This document shows, piece after piece, positions 44,256-56,010 of a stretch of 64,000 nt of DNA (position 1 is its first letter; each line of letters opens with the position of its first letter). The notes under the pieces are model-generated. The model saw nothing but the letters and a program-made list of their open reading frames with translations, had not been told where the DNA came from and did not search any database. The stretch spans positions 434,001 through 498,000 of the forward strand of contig JARUPY010000288.1 in assembly GCA_029817715.1 (NCBI GenBank), in the 5' to 3' direction. The translations under genes and the position numbers were made by a program. Source of the DNA: Melastoma dodecandrum. Its lineage: Eukaryota; Streptophyta; Magnoliopsida; Myrtales; Melastomataceae.

Positions 44256-44660
44256 CTAGGTCTCGTGTTTCATGCAGTCAAGGAGACCTTCCAGCAACTT
44301 ATCGTCCAAGTACTCGAACTTGATGACTTCTCTCCGGTCCTGCCCGACGGAAGGGAATGACGATGGACCGGGGATGCTGCCTTGATACCCGGGTACATAA
44401 TGGTGTTCATTCGGGAAGTTGAGGATGGCCTGGTGACCGCGGAAGGCGAAAGCCGTGCGGTCGTAGGCCCTCGCAGCTCCTCCGCGGACTCGAATGCCCC
44501 CAGCCAGAGCCTCGCCCCGTTCCTCGTCGGGTCACGTATCTCGGCCGGAAACTTCCCCCAGGGACGACCGGATGCCTCTGAACCGTGGCTGCTCTTCTCG
44601 GGCTGCCCTTCCCTGCCTCTCGCTGTCTCCGCCGCACTTCCCGCTTGATGACCCCACCAT
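44256..44660 (-). pseudogene. AP2/ERF transcription factor, group IX type, doubly frameshifted, unit 2
   Basis: It shares the 1-nt loss after SAEE with unit 1. It also has a private 2-nt deletion earlier in the AP2 domain, at the GIRRRPWG codons (plus-strand GGGACGACCGG, where unit 1 has GGGACGACGTCGG). The start is the ATG at 44660 (MVGSSSG). The EDLL tail is kept. It is more damaged than the unit 1 copy. Confidence 0.8.
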
Positions 44661-47603
44661 AAATCCGATCAAATCCACGTGGGTTTCGTTGGAGGGATGG
44701 TTCGGTTTCCTCGGATTGGTCGATTTGTGGAGGGAAATTCCCGATCCGGGTATTTATAGAAGCTGTCCCCGTTCAAATGAGTCCAAAGACAAAACGTATT
44801 AATAAAATAATAACAGAAGGGTTCATACCATGAATTAATAATATATATTTCTTCCTCGCTGGTGCTTGGAAAGTTCTCTCTTCTATCCAATCTTTACTTA
44901 CAGCTTCCTTCCACGTGTCGGCTGACGTGGTTCGTGACGACTCTCGAGCTCGTGGAATTATTATTTACACATTCATGATGAAACCCATCTAAACACGAAT
45001 TCGGACATCAATTGGGTGCATGAGACTATTACTAAATGTGTAGTAATGTCCGAGGTTTTCATATGGAGATTGTTTTAGTAGAAAATGCCTATACCTGGTG
45101 TGTCAAAGGAACCCATCACTTCTATACCTTGGGATTAATTTTGTCCAAACCACATGTTTGGGCCTTAATTATTTCCCACTTCTGCCACAACTGGGGGACA
45201 TTCATTCTTTTTACATGGATGCCAACATATTACAACCAAGTAAATCCTTTCATGATATTGTCACACTTAGTACTCTGGTTCATCTCAGGCAAAATTTCTA
45301 GCTTGTCAAGCATGCATTTCTCCTTTTATTGACCGTGAATGTCGCAGGTCCTGAAATTCAATCTCACAGAGTCGGGACTTTTGTGTGTCTTGCCCTGGTT
45401 GACTATGGCATTCTCTGCCAATTTTTGAGGTTGGATCGAGGACACTATGGTTAGCCGCGGTTTGTCAGTAACCACAGTCCGCAAGGTTTTCTTCAATACA
45501 TTTTGTATTGTTGGATAAAGGCTTGAGGGTTGTTGTTGTCTGCCATTTCAGCTATGGCTCTACATTCTTCTGCCCATCGTCGAGATTGAAACTTGTTATA
45601 ATGTTAATGTTTGATGTTCAGATGACATATTCTTTCCCTTTTTTTGCAGATTATGCAGACGGTTGGATTTCTAGGACCTGCTTTTTTCCTCACTCAATTG
45701 AGCCATATCGATTCTCCTGCAATGGCTGTTTTATGCATGGCCTGCAGTCAGGTTTCTCTTGTCAGCCTTACTGGAAATGAAATTCTGTCAATTCTCCTTC
45801 TGTAATTCTTGAATAAGAATCGACCATAAAAGAAATCAGCAATGCTTCATTTGACAATTTTCTAATCAGCTGCAGCTGATGTACATGGAACCCATTTTTT
45901 CAGCACATATTTTGCTCTCGATTGAGCTGTTTCAAGTCAAGTTGTTTATATTGGGTACTTTTTTTAACAGGGAACCGATGCTTTCTCACAGTCTGGTCTG
46001 TACTCAAATCACCAGGACATAGCTCCCCGCTACTCGGTAAATCTTCTTTTCTGCATTGAAGATGATGCTAAGGGCAGATATTACTACCATACTTGCTTGA
46101 CTCAATACAACTGAATAAAATAATCGGATGACAGATTATTAGATGGAGATTTTCTTGAATGCCGATGCAGGGAGTGTTGTTAGGGACCGCTGCAACCGGT
46201 TACATTTTGCAACATGGTCTTCTCTTAACATGAACTTAAATAAAAATTCAACTGCACTATTCATCCTCATTTTTTCCTGTTGTGTCTGGTGATGTTTGTA
46301 CGCGCACCTTCCGGCCTAATACGCGCGCGATGGCTTCAGCAACAAGAGGATCTTGGCCCGCTCCCCGAGACCCAATCCAGTCGGCATCACGTCTCGAGCG
46401 TCGGATGCTATGGAAGGACACCGGGTTAATCCCTCCCTTGATTCCCGAACGGTTCTGCGCGGCGTTTCGCCAATCGCCTCCAGTCTTGAAGGCGAAAGGC
46501 GAAAGGCTGCGTGAGACCTCGCTTGGGAAATTCGGGGAGGATTCAGGAAGCGGCTCTCGTTGCCGTCACCCATCCAAAAATGTGTTAAAATGTGTTGTTG
46601 TTTAACCTAGGTAACAATTACGGAGTCGCCACCGACTTTTATTTTAAAACTGTTAAGTTGGAAAAACAGTTGGTTCAGAGATTCTTAATTACTAACTCTT
46701 ACATTGAACATGCAAAAAGGGTGACGTTTGCTCCAAAAGTTTACTTTTAGTTAACGGGCGTTGGACCCGATCCAGGCATGATTCCGAACTCATATAAATG
46801 TTTTACGGGCGTTGGATCCGATTCGGGCTTTTTGGGCCCGAACTCATGTGTATTGGTTTGGCAAACAACATGCGACGATAAAATCATAAAAGCCTAACAA
46901 CATGCACGCAAACACAGATCAAATATTTAGATTTAAAGGAGCGGGGAAGGGTGGTGATCGTGGGCCTATGCACTTGGGCCCACGACCTGTTACATGTGGA
47001 AATAACAAAACTTCGGGAGGGCCGCTTTATAATCTTGACATCGCGGTTTTTACACACGCGGAAAGATCCACGCGGTTTGATACACGCGCCTTCAAGTAGA
47101 CTTCGGTCTTTGACCTCCGTCTTTTTTGATTCTCGCATTCCTCGTCGGCTGAAAATTGTTGGTTAGAGGGGCTCTAGTGAAGCTTTTCACCATTATCGAA
47201 CATAGCGTAATCTTCGAGATCCTCTTTGCTAATTACCTCGAAATTATCGTTTAGTTTTCCATGCAAAATAAATCAAGAAATTTGTTAAAAAATTCTCAAA
47301 TAAGATCGATCAATAACTAAAATTAACTTAAAGATGAGTTTTATTACGTGTTTCATGTTTCCCGTTAAAAACCATGAAAATTACTTAAAGAGACGATGCA
47401 ATCAAATAATTAACTTCCAAATGATACTCATTGATTAAAGACATTCATAAAAGTTGACATTTAATTGAAATAATTCCTACTGTTTAAAGTCATATTAGCT
47501 AAGTTGTTCACATTTTTTATCAAAACACATGCGGACGAAATCAATATTTTATAGAAGTAAACAATAATAATAAGGAAAGAAAGAAATTTCCTTACCTTTC
47601 TGA

Positions 47604-49147
47604 GGAAGCGGCTAACGGTACGTGCACGTAACCGTTACGTAGTTTACTAATTAATACTAAGGAAAAGTAGTAAATTTTACTAAAAGTTGACCGTTACTAA
47701 TGAAGTCAACGCGAAAGTAGTAAAAAAAGTAGTAAATTTTACTACTCTTCGGTCAACCTTTAGTAAAGTCAACGCAAATGTAGTAAAAAAGTATGTAAAT
47801 TTTACTACTTTTTCACTGTTCACTCCAGTTCAATTTTACTACTTCTGCGCTGACTTTACTAAAACATTTCCATTAGTAACGTCAACGCAGATGTAGTAAA
47901 AAAAGTAGTAAAATTTACTCCTTATTTTACAACTTCTGCGTTGACTTTACGAAATTTTTTCGTATTTTAGTAAAGTCAAACCAGTTGTAGTAAAAAAAGG
48001 AGTAAAATTTACTACTTTTTTTACTACATCTGCGTCGACGTTACTAACGGAAATGTTTTAGTAAAGTCAGCGCAATGTTAGTAAAAAAGGTAGTAAATTT
48101 TACTACTTTGGACTGTACGAATAACGCCGATAAGTAGTAACGGTTTACTAATTCTGGTGTTTTTTTTAGTAAAAAACTCTTCCACTTAGTAAATTTTACT
48201 AATTTTGAATTGTTTTTACTAAAAAAAGTAATAAACTGTTACTAAAAAATGAAAGTGTTTACTAACGAATTTACTAATTTGAACAGTGCTTCAAAACCTA
48301 ACTCCGAACCTATTTTTGATGTGAAATTACCGGTTTACCCCCGTTACAGGGAAGAAATTAGGTTCGTAAATAGGTTCGGATTTCACTGATTAGTAACGGG
48401 GGTTAAAACGGTAATTTCACATCAAAAATAGGTTCGTAATAGGTTCGGAAACACTGTTCAAATTAGTAAATTCGTTAGTAAACACCTTCATTTTTTAGTA
48501 ACAGTTTACTACTTTTTTTTAGTAAAAACATGTCAAAATTAGTAAAATTTACTAAATGGAAAAGTTTCTTACTAAAAAAGACACCAGAATTAGTAAACAA
48601 TTACTAATTATTGGCTTAATTCGTACAGTAAAAAGTAGTAAATTTTACTACTTTTTCTACTAATTTTTCGCTGACTTTACTAAAACATTTTCGTTAGTAA
48701 CATCAACGCATAATTAGTAAAAAAAGTAGTAAAATTTACTCATTTTTTTACTAAAACTGGTTTGACTTTACTAAAATACGAAAAAAATTAGTAAAGTCAA
48801 CGCAAAATTTGTAAAAAAATGAGTAAATTTTACTACTTTTTTTACTAATTCTGCGTTGACGTTACTAACGGAAATGTTTTAGTAAAGTCAGCGCAAAAGT
48901 AGTAAACTTGAACTGGAATGAACAGTGAAAAAGTAGTAAAATTTCCATACTTTTTTACTAAGTTTGCGTTGACTTTACTAAAAGTTGACCGAAAAGTAGT
49001 AAATTTTACTACATTTTTTACTAAATATGCGTTGACTTCGTTAGTATTAATTAGTAACGGTCAACTTTTAGTAAAATTTACTACTTTTCGTTAGTATTAG
49101 TTAGTAAACTACGTAAACGTTACGTGCACGTATCGTTAGCCGCTTTC
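47604..49147. mobile_element. Foldback (giant-palindrome) DNA transposon, unit 2
   Basis: 1,544 bp, the counterpart of 23550-25095. Here both termini are recognisable: left GGAAGCGGCTAACGGTACG, and the right end read in reverse complement GAAAGCGGCTAACGATACG. The flanks are CCTTTCTGA at 47595-47603 and CCTTTGTGA at 49148-49156 (one mismatch), consistent with a 9-bp target-site duplication. Confidence 0.8.
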
Positions 49148-51050
49148 CCTTTGTGAAGGTGCGCCTTCTTCATCTTTTTAATTAAAGTGTGCCGTCCCAT
49201 CATGCTCCAAGCCGGTCTTGCAATTCGCTGTGGGTTGGGTAATGGGGCATCGTGCGGAAGAGATCAGAGACCACGTCGCCTTGCCGCAAACCAGTTCCTT
49301 CTCTTCCGGCGTGGGTTTGTCGAGCTTGGATTCGCCTAATCTCCACATCCTCCTCTCTGTCTCTCGAAGCCTGGACTTTGGGCATCTCCGCGTGGGTTAG
49401 GGCGGTGGCAGCCAAGGATGGATTTGAGCAATAGGGCATCCTAAGGGGAGGAGTAATCGGAGCCACCGTTGTGGGTCAGTCTGTTCAGGGGAGGTCGATT
49501 ATTGTCGGGCGGGGCTGTTCCGTGTGTAGCGTCCTTGGTGCCGAAACTCAGAGAACAATGGTGTTCTTCAGAGAGGGACGGGTTGCCACCGCTGGATGTC
49601 GGGAAGGACATGGGCCGCTCCCGTTGGATCTGGAGATGTAGGGGAGGACGGGGCTCGCTGCCGCTGGTTCTTGGGATGTCGGGGACAACAGGTTGCCGCC
49701 GCTGCAGATTCCAAAGATGTCGGGAGATGACGCGCTCACCGCCGTCGGTTTTCTGGAGGCAAGAGAACAGCGTTTGGGAGAGAGTTAGCTCGGGAGTGGA
49801 GCGCCGAGAGAGATGTGGAGCCACTGGGGTCGTTGTTGTCGAGGTCTGGGACGGGACTGTGGCGCCATCTTCACTCGACAGTGACCAGAGTCGGCGTTGT
49901 GTTGGTGGGGCTCCAGTAGCCAAGATTGGGGCAGTCTGCTGACGCTCAGCGACAAAAGGGGCACCGCCTTGGGGCCGTCTGCTACTGTTGAAGCGATCGT
50001 TGACTCCTCGTTGTAGCGGACTGAGAGTCGGAGTGCTGGGCTGCCGCGGCTGGTCTTGTCAGCCACTGTCGGAGAGCTTGTTGCAAGAGGTTGTTTGTTG
50101 AGTAGCATCTACTGGGAGGCTGCCTTAGAGCCGAGATAGGAGGAGGTGGGAGGAGGCTTTGGCTCCGTCCCGGGAGGAAGGTCATCGAGAAAGAAGAAGG
50201 ACTTGGAGAAGAAGCTGCGAGACTGGTTGCCTTCTTTGTGGTGTGTACCTGCTCAAGGAAGGAAAATAGTCAAACAGAAAATGAGAGCGCCTATTGACGT
50301 TGACGTGCGTCTGCGAGGAACTTGGAGACAGTCCTCCATCAAAATGTGGAATTGGGATTGGTCAGGCCACTTTGCTCCCGTCGCCAGAGAAGCTGAAGTT
50401 CGCTGCCACAAGAAGCATGCGATCCCCCTCGTTGCACGTTCTGTTTGGGTTGGTGGTCAAGTAGGGTTCTCCGTGGATGTCGTTTAGAGCTACCTTGGGG
50501 TCGTTAGAAATGGTTGCAGACGGCGGCCAGAGCATTTCCAGGAAGAGTCATGGGCTGTTGAGATTTTCTTTGAATAAGATAACGGGCACGTCATGCTCCC
50601 ACTTCCTTGCAGGATACGTGGATAACGAGAATAATGGCGACACTAGCCCCCTCGGCTAAGAACAAGACTCGTGATCACCGCGGACTAATTCAACTAGATC
50701 CTTTTTTTTTTCAAAATCTTTTTGGGACCTGGAAAAGCGTATTTCTTCCTCAGACACTTCAAATGATAGAGCGAGAACTTGATTTTGGAAATGCTGGTAA
50801 CGGTTCAGTGGGATCCCCGCGTCAAGACCTCACAATTTCCAGTGATTTGACAATTTCGTTGGTGTTTCGAGTTCCACTGATGTAGGTTCTCTAGTATATT
50901 TGCTTTTCATTGAGAGATATCCTTAACAGGCCACACCACTTGCACAAAGGAATCAACTTGGGAACCCTTGTGCCCGGAAGAACTGCTGGCCCAAGTGAGC
51001 TGCAGCAAGGCAGACCTTGTGTATCTGCTGATATTGTTATGGTCCTTCGA

Positions 51051-51617
51051 TCACACAGAGACATGGTTTTCCCACAAAGCTCGGAGCTTCAGGATATCCT
51101 GTTCCAAAGCTTGCCGACTTCGATTCACGTGCTCAGTCAACTGTCCCCAACAGATTAGGGAGGGGCATCTATGATAACTGGAAGAACTCTGAGGAAGAGG
51201 AATATATGTGGGACGCTGAGAGACCATAATGCATGCGACCCTCCCACACGTACAACGACACGCTGACCGTACAGTATGAGAATTTCCAAGTTTTGAATTA
51301 AAGCATTCGCCACCCAAAGAGATGTACACACAACGTACACCATGATCCCCAGCATGCTGTATGTGTATGTGCGCCCCAGTCATTGCTCTCGCTGCAGTCG
51401 CTTTCACAAGCTGCCACCACTTACTCTGCATGATCATCCTTAAAACAAGGACCGATCCATCCGCTGGTTGTGATGTTATGATCACACGCCGTGTCGCCGA
51501 GGTTGTTTCATTTGTCAATGGCTCTTCATAAATGACAGGGAATATGTCCAAGTCCAAGTCATTTATGGCTGAGTTACAGTAAACCTGAACGGACAACAAC
51601 TGCTGCAAACCGCCCAT
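51051..51617 (-). CDS. Unrecognised minus-strand frame in the ANTR intron, unit 2
   Basis: Same 188-residue frame as 27000-27566, unchanged. Possible decayed exon; function unknown. Confidence 0.25.
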   Translation of the reverse strand: MGGLQQLLSVQVYCNSAINDLDLDIFPVIYEEPLTNETTSATRRVIITSQPADGSVLVLRMIMQSKWWQLVKATAARAMTGAHIHIQHAGDHGVRCVYISLGGECFNSKLGNSHTVRSACRCTCGRVACIMVSQRPTYIPLPQSSSSYHRCPSLICWGQLTEHVNRSRQALEQDILKLRALWENHVSV

Positions 51618-53277
51618 GGCTCATCGTCCAACCTTAGCACTAATCACATTCCGCTCTTTTTCCTCCAAGAGGCATACTTTTTTTTTCAAATGTACACACA
51701 ATATTTCGTGCACGTACCTAGACTCAATCACGTCGAAGTCAATCTGAGGGCACGCACATGACTTAAAATCAGATTTGGTTGACAACAACCGAGTGGTCTT
51801 GTTGATGATACACGAGCGGAGGTTACGCGCGTTGCCTCCCTGTATCTCTACGTTCGAAAAGCTTGTTCAGGTCCGTTGACAGATTGTTACAATCGGCTGC
51901 TTTAGCTGTTACGCATTTCAGTCAACAGAGGGCCACGTTACTTCAATTCCCACGCAATTGCCACAGTGAATAATAGAGGCACAGACTGCAAAAAGACAAC
52001 TCTCAGGCAAAGTGAAAATTAATTTTCAATCCAATAGATTAAACTATTTGATTTCAAAAGTTGGGGCACCTTAGCATCCTCATGTGATATAAGGGCACAT
52101 TAATTCCAATGTACCATCAGCAATTGATTAAAGTAAAGACAGTTGAAGTAAACTGAAACATAAATCACAAAAAAGAAACAAAACTAAGGCGATAAAATAT
52201 CACGGTGAACATGTATACAAATCTAAAATGGTTAATTTGGGGTATTTACAATGTTTTTCGCTTATTTCTCGGCAGGAAGTTGGGATAATGTTTTTGAGGT
52301 CTCAGTCGGGCTCTACCTGGTAGGAACAGTCGTGTTGAATCTTTCTCGACGGGTGAAAAGATCCTGGATTAGCTGCGGGAAACCCAGTTGCTCATTTTGC
52401 AGATGTTTGCTGCATTTGACCCCAAGCCTAGGACATTGGGGCAGATCATGATGGAAGCAAATTCAAGGAGATTGTATACATGGAAAACGATCGATCATGG
52501 TATGAGAAGCCTGAGAATAGAGGCACAGAGAGAACAGCTCGGCGGAGTTGATGCATGGCATGCCAAAGCAACTAGAACCCTGTCATTGCAGCTTGTAGGA
52601 GCTCTTAGCAGAGGGGTCTCGGAACCAAACACACGTAAAAGTAGCAACCCGTGCGTTCGATGCAGATGAATATTGCCTTTCATTGACACAAACTTCAGAT
52701 ACATGCAGGTAATAAAACTTCCAATGGGATTTTTTTGTCCTTCAACCACAAACAATGACACAGTAACTGTTGGACTGAAGGGAAGTGTTGGATTCGGCGA
52801 AGTTAAAGCCTCAGCCCATCTCGGTTCAGCTCAGGTAGATTGTGGAGAAGGAGAAGTAAATGGCCGCCCAAGCCCAAGCCTCGAGTAACCAACGTAGGGA
52901 ATAAAGTTTGTTATAACTTCTATCGGGTATAACAGAAGAGCAGTGCACACTCTGCTGAATGTTCAGTAGATAAACTATCATGGAATGAAAATCAGCCTCT
53001 TCTTCTTCGCCTTTCTTTTCTCCTTCTCTCTGCCTTCTTCTTCTTCCTTCTTCAGCTTCTGCATTCTTCATAGATAGTGCACTCCAAACTTGCACAGTAA
53101 GAAATGAAAAAGCTTATAGTTGTGTGGTTTTTATAAACATATCTAAAACACCTATTTAGCATCAGCAAATCAAAATCGAACCGCCTTATTTAGCTTTCAC
53201 ATCCAAAAGAGAGAAGAGTTCAATGACAACGACATCCCCAGGGATCAGGTGGAAGCAGCCGACTTTGAACTTGGCCC

Positions 53278-54804
53278 CTAGAGATTCCGGGGATGCAAGC
53301 TTAGCCGGAGCCCATTCTTCATGAACAGTGTCAGCGACATCTTCTGCTCAACCCTGTGACCAGGGGATAATGTCAGTCGGCAGCGCAGCACCACAGCCGA
53401 TGCAATTGATTTCATCTGCAGGTAAGCGAGATCTTTCCCGAGACAGGTCGTCGGTCCTGCATTGAAAGCCACAAACTTGTAACCCTCCTTTGGTGGCTCA
53501 AACCGGTCCCCCTCCGGAGACAGCCACCTTTCTGGCTTGAATTCCATGCAGTCATCCCCCCATATGGTCTTCATCCTCCCGACAGAGTATATTGAGTAGG
53601 TCACTGTCGACCCAGCTGGCACAAAGGTCCCGTCTGGCAACACATCATCGGATATCACGTACTTGAAATCTTCTGGCACGGATGGATATAAATGCAGTGT
53701 TTCGGCCAATGCAGCCTTAAGGTACGTCAGCTTGTCAGCCTCGTCGAATACCAGAAGATCCTCGACCCATTTCTGGACATCGTCTCCCTGTGTCTCCCTT
53801 AGGACACTAGTTATTTCGGCAATTATCTTCTCCTCCACACGTGGATTGTTCATGACGAGCCTGAAGAACCAGCTGAGTGCGACTGATGAAGTGTCGTGAC
53901 CAGCTAAGACAAAGTTCAGCGCAATCCGCTGGAGGACATGAATGGGAAAGGAATTGCCATGAACATCTCTCTTCTTTAAGAATTGTGACAGTAGATCATC
54001 TGAAGGAGTCTCCCTCCTGGCTTCAATGGCGTCGTTCATGTAGCTCTCAACCACATCCAGGCTCTTCAGCAGCCTCTTCTCTGAGCTAACCCCGAATAAT
54101 TTCTTCAGCCTCCACAGGAATCCAGGGTACAGCAACCGCTGGAGTGTGGCCTCTGTGGCAGTGTCAAAGGCTATTGCAAAAGGGCTCTCGGGGAGTCCAG
54201 GGGAAAGTGTCTCGGGGTCCTTGCCGAATGTTAGCTCGCAAATGTTGTCAAAGGTCAGACGACCCAGGAGGTGCTGCAAATCCACTGGGGTGTGTTCCGT
54301 GGCAGCATTGTCAAGGATGAGCCAGAGGCGGTTCTTTATTGTGCGGTTAACCCAGCGGGCCATGGCCTGCCGGAGGGTACACGTGGTAAACTCAAGAGCT
54401 GCTGTTTTACGCTGGATGAGCCACTTCTCGCCATCACTGTTGAAGATGCCTTGCCCAAGAAGATCATGGAAAGCCGTCTGCCAGCTGGGGCCCTTGGGGT
54501 AGTTGTTGAAACGGGTACGGAGGACGTGCTCGATGTTCTTGGGATGACACGTCACGGTGTAGAACCCCTGACTGCGGGCCATGAAAGGGATGGCGATAGT
54601 GCAGGTCTGGTAGGTGCCGCCAGCTGACTGGAGGTTACCAGAGATCCAGTCGTGGATCCTCCTGCGGTTGGCGAAGAGGAACGGCCGGCTGCCAACCAGT
54701 GGCCATACTTTGGGGCCGCTTAGCTTGCGAGCTAGGAGGTAGAACCAGACAAAGTAGGCAGAGGTGGCAGCAAAGGCGGTATACAGAACAATGAGGGTAT
54801 CCAT
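53278..54804 (-). CDS. CYP86A-type cytochrome P450 (fatty-acid omega-hydroxylase family) with altered heme motifs
   Basis: 508 aa, one exon, full family length. CYP86A enzymes sit in the ER membrane and hydroxylate the omega carbon of fatty acids for cutin and suberin. The N-terminus has a membrane anchor (about 3-25), then [40 protein letters not shown], the I-helix AGHDTSS (301-307), the PERW motif (PERW 424-427) and [14 protein letters not shown] (447-460). Cys454, the heme ligand, is kept. Two near-invariant residues are changed. The K-helix ExxR is ETLH, with His371 for Arg. The heme loop FxxGxRxCxG has Thr452 for Arg. The frame has no stop or shift. The gene occurs once, after unit 2, with no counterpart at the unit 1/unit 2 junction. 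It is a recently damaged or functionally altered copy. Confidence 0.9.
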   Translation of the reverse strand: MDTLIVLYTAFAATSAYFVWFYLLARKLSGPKVWPLVGSRPFLFANRRRIHDWISGNLQSAGGTYQTCTIAIPFMARSQGFYTVTCHPKNIEHVLRTRFNNYPKGPSWQTAFHDLLGQGIFNSDGEKWLIQRKTAALEFTTCTLRQAMARWVNRTIKNRLWLILDNAATEHTPVDLQHLLGRLTFDNICELTFGKDPETLSPGLPESPFAIAFDTATEATLQRLLYPGFLWRLKKLFGVSSEKRLLKSLDVVESYMNDAIEARRETPSDDLLSQFLKKRDVHGNSFPIHVLQRIALNFVLAGHDTSSVALSWFFRLVMNNPRVEEKIIAEITSVLRETQGDDVQKWVEDLLVFDEADKLTYLKAALAETLHLYPSVPEDFKYVISDDVLPDGTFVPAGSTVTYSIYSVGRMKTIWGDDCMEFKPERWLSPEGDRFEPPKEGYKFVAFNAGPTTCLGKDLAYLQMKSIASAVVLRCRLTLSPGHRVEQKMSLTLFMKNGLRLSLHPRNL

Positions 54805-54853
54805 TGCAGAAGCACGGACGAAGTATCTTTATGAAGTTAGTTATAAGTTGAAA

Positions 54854-54868
54854 GGGGGGGGGGGGGGG
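54854..54868. repeat. 15-nt G run in the P450 upstream region
   Basis: Fifteen consecutive G on the plus strand (C on the P450 sense strand), 50-65 nt upstream of the P450 ATG, followed by GGTGGGATGGGGGGAGGGGG to about 54,905. It lies in the leader or core promoter, could form a G-quadruplex and is prone to slippage. The exact length may be a sequencing artefact. Confidence 0.6.
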
Positions 54869-55059
54869 AATGGTGAAGACGAAAGGTGGGATGGGGGGAG
54901 GGGGTATGTATTTGGAGTAATCGAATTAGGAGAAGTTGGTTGAGACTCTCTGAAACCTTATAAACCACCGAGTAACAGTTGCTCGTAATATCATAGATTT
55001 TCGACGTGTTTGAATTCAGCTTGTCCAGCAGTCTCCTACCCTTGTCCAGCAGTCTCTTC

Positions 55060-55650
55060 AATGACAAGTGTTTGTTTTTTACGAAGGAATGGAACCTTTT
55101 CTAGTAACCATCGCAGTTACGAACACAAACAAATTCAACCTGTCATCGTTGTATTAACTCGGCCGTCATAATTGTTTGCCTCCGAGGGAAGATTTCGGCT
55201 AAAAAACATTCTGGCGGGAGAAAATATGTTGGATAATACCCTTCGGCGAACAATGTACCTGGCAGATACACTCTTATGGGGGATTGTAGATCAGGCGACT
55301 CTTCACATTTAATGACTAAATGATTTCGTGAAAGTTTCCCTCGGAAAGAATTGATCCATGTACTTACTGTCTCTTAAATGATTGGAAATATGAGAAGAAA
55401 CATAAGAACAAGAGGTCATCGCTTCATCACGAAAGGGACAGTTTGTTATGTGAATTCCAAACCATTGTTTCTGGTTTCCGACCAACACACAAGTAAACAA
55501 TGAACTCTGGATTTATGCCCCAACTATTGTAAACCCTAAACTATATCTTCTTCCATTCAAACAGAGGGAAAAAGTTACGACTACGTCCACATCCTCTAGC
55601 GCCGCGTAATCATACATATGCGAAGCCTGAGTCAAAACCATATTGCGTGT
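55060..55650. repeat. SPH-a flanking region with the gene deleted
   Basis: Matches 4,980-5,200 and 5,615-6,020. Between them, from GATAATACCCTTCGGCG to GAACAATGTACC (about 55,246), more than 400 bp are missing relative to the first copy, including the promoter and nearly all of the SPH-a gene. Only the codons around the final CxxC remain (55,246-55,288). The joint shows a 3-4 nt overlap (GCGA). Confidence 0.75.
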
Positions 55651-56010
55651 TCCCTGCTTCTGATCCACATGCTAACATGCTTTTACTAACTTATACCATC
55701 TAATTACATTTTAATAGTCTCTTCAACTTGTCGTTAGAAAAATAATGATGTCCTACTAAGAAAAATAATCTTTCTTGCCTTTCTTCATCGGTTTTATGAG
55801 TCGTAAAAATTATAAATCTCAATGCTAATGCTCCTTTGTTATCTGCTTAATTCGCCGGCTGTCGATTATATCAAGAAAAACTACCCGATCCCTAATACAA
55901 TCGAAATGAATTTCTCCCATCTATCTTCTTCGACCAAACTAAATTATATGTCTCCCTGCTTAATTAAAAAAATTAACAATAGGTTCAAATAAAAAAAAAT
56001 TCTTTAATAA
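55651..56010. other. AT-rich single-copy spacer
   Basis: Present once in the window, between the SPH-a remnant and the start of unit 3. No gene seen. Confidence 0.4.

Larger units (their letters stand above)
45133..52372 (+). pseudogene. PHT4/ANTR-type anion transporter, 3' gene fragment, unit 2
   Basis: Same exon set as unit 1, with the last exon at 52,276-52,372. The Gly-to-TGA stop, the short internal loss after GVLLG and the final-exon frameshift are shared. The insertion near 21,676 of unit 1 is absent here, so this copy keeps the family reading AVLCMACSQ. In turn the AG before the first visible exon (CTTAGGATTA in unit 1) is GG here. Confidence 0.85.
29191..53250 (+). repeat. Tandem segmental duplication, unit 2
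   Basis: Second and longest copy. Its first 1.9 kb (AATAATTCTTATGCCCTTCG onward) matches 56,012 onward and, from about 29,430, also 6,040 onward. It differs from unit 1 by the plastid-derived insertion at 30,524 and a 45-nt stretch near 34,690, and continues past 53,250 into the P450 gene. Confidence 0.9.

Noticed and set aside
47687..47896. ORF with repeating KVVNFTT inside the foldback element
   Set aside because: It is a translation of the repeating AGTAAA/TTTACT words in the inverted arms, not a gene.
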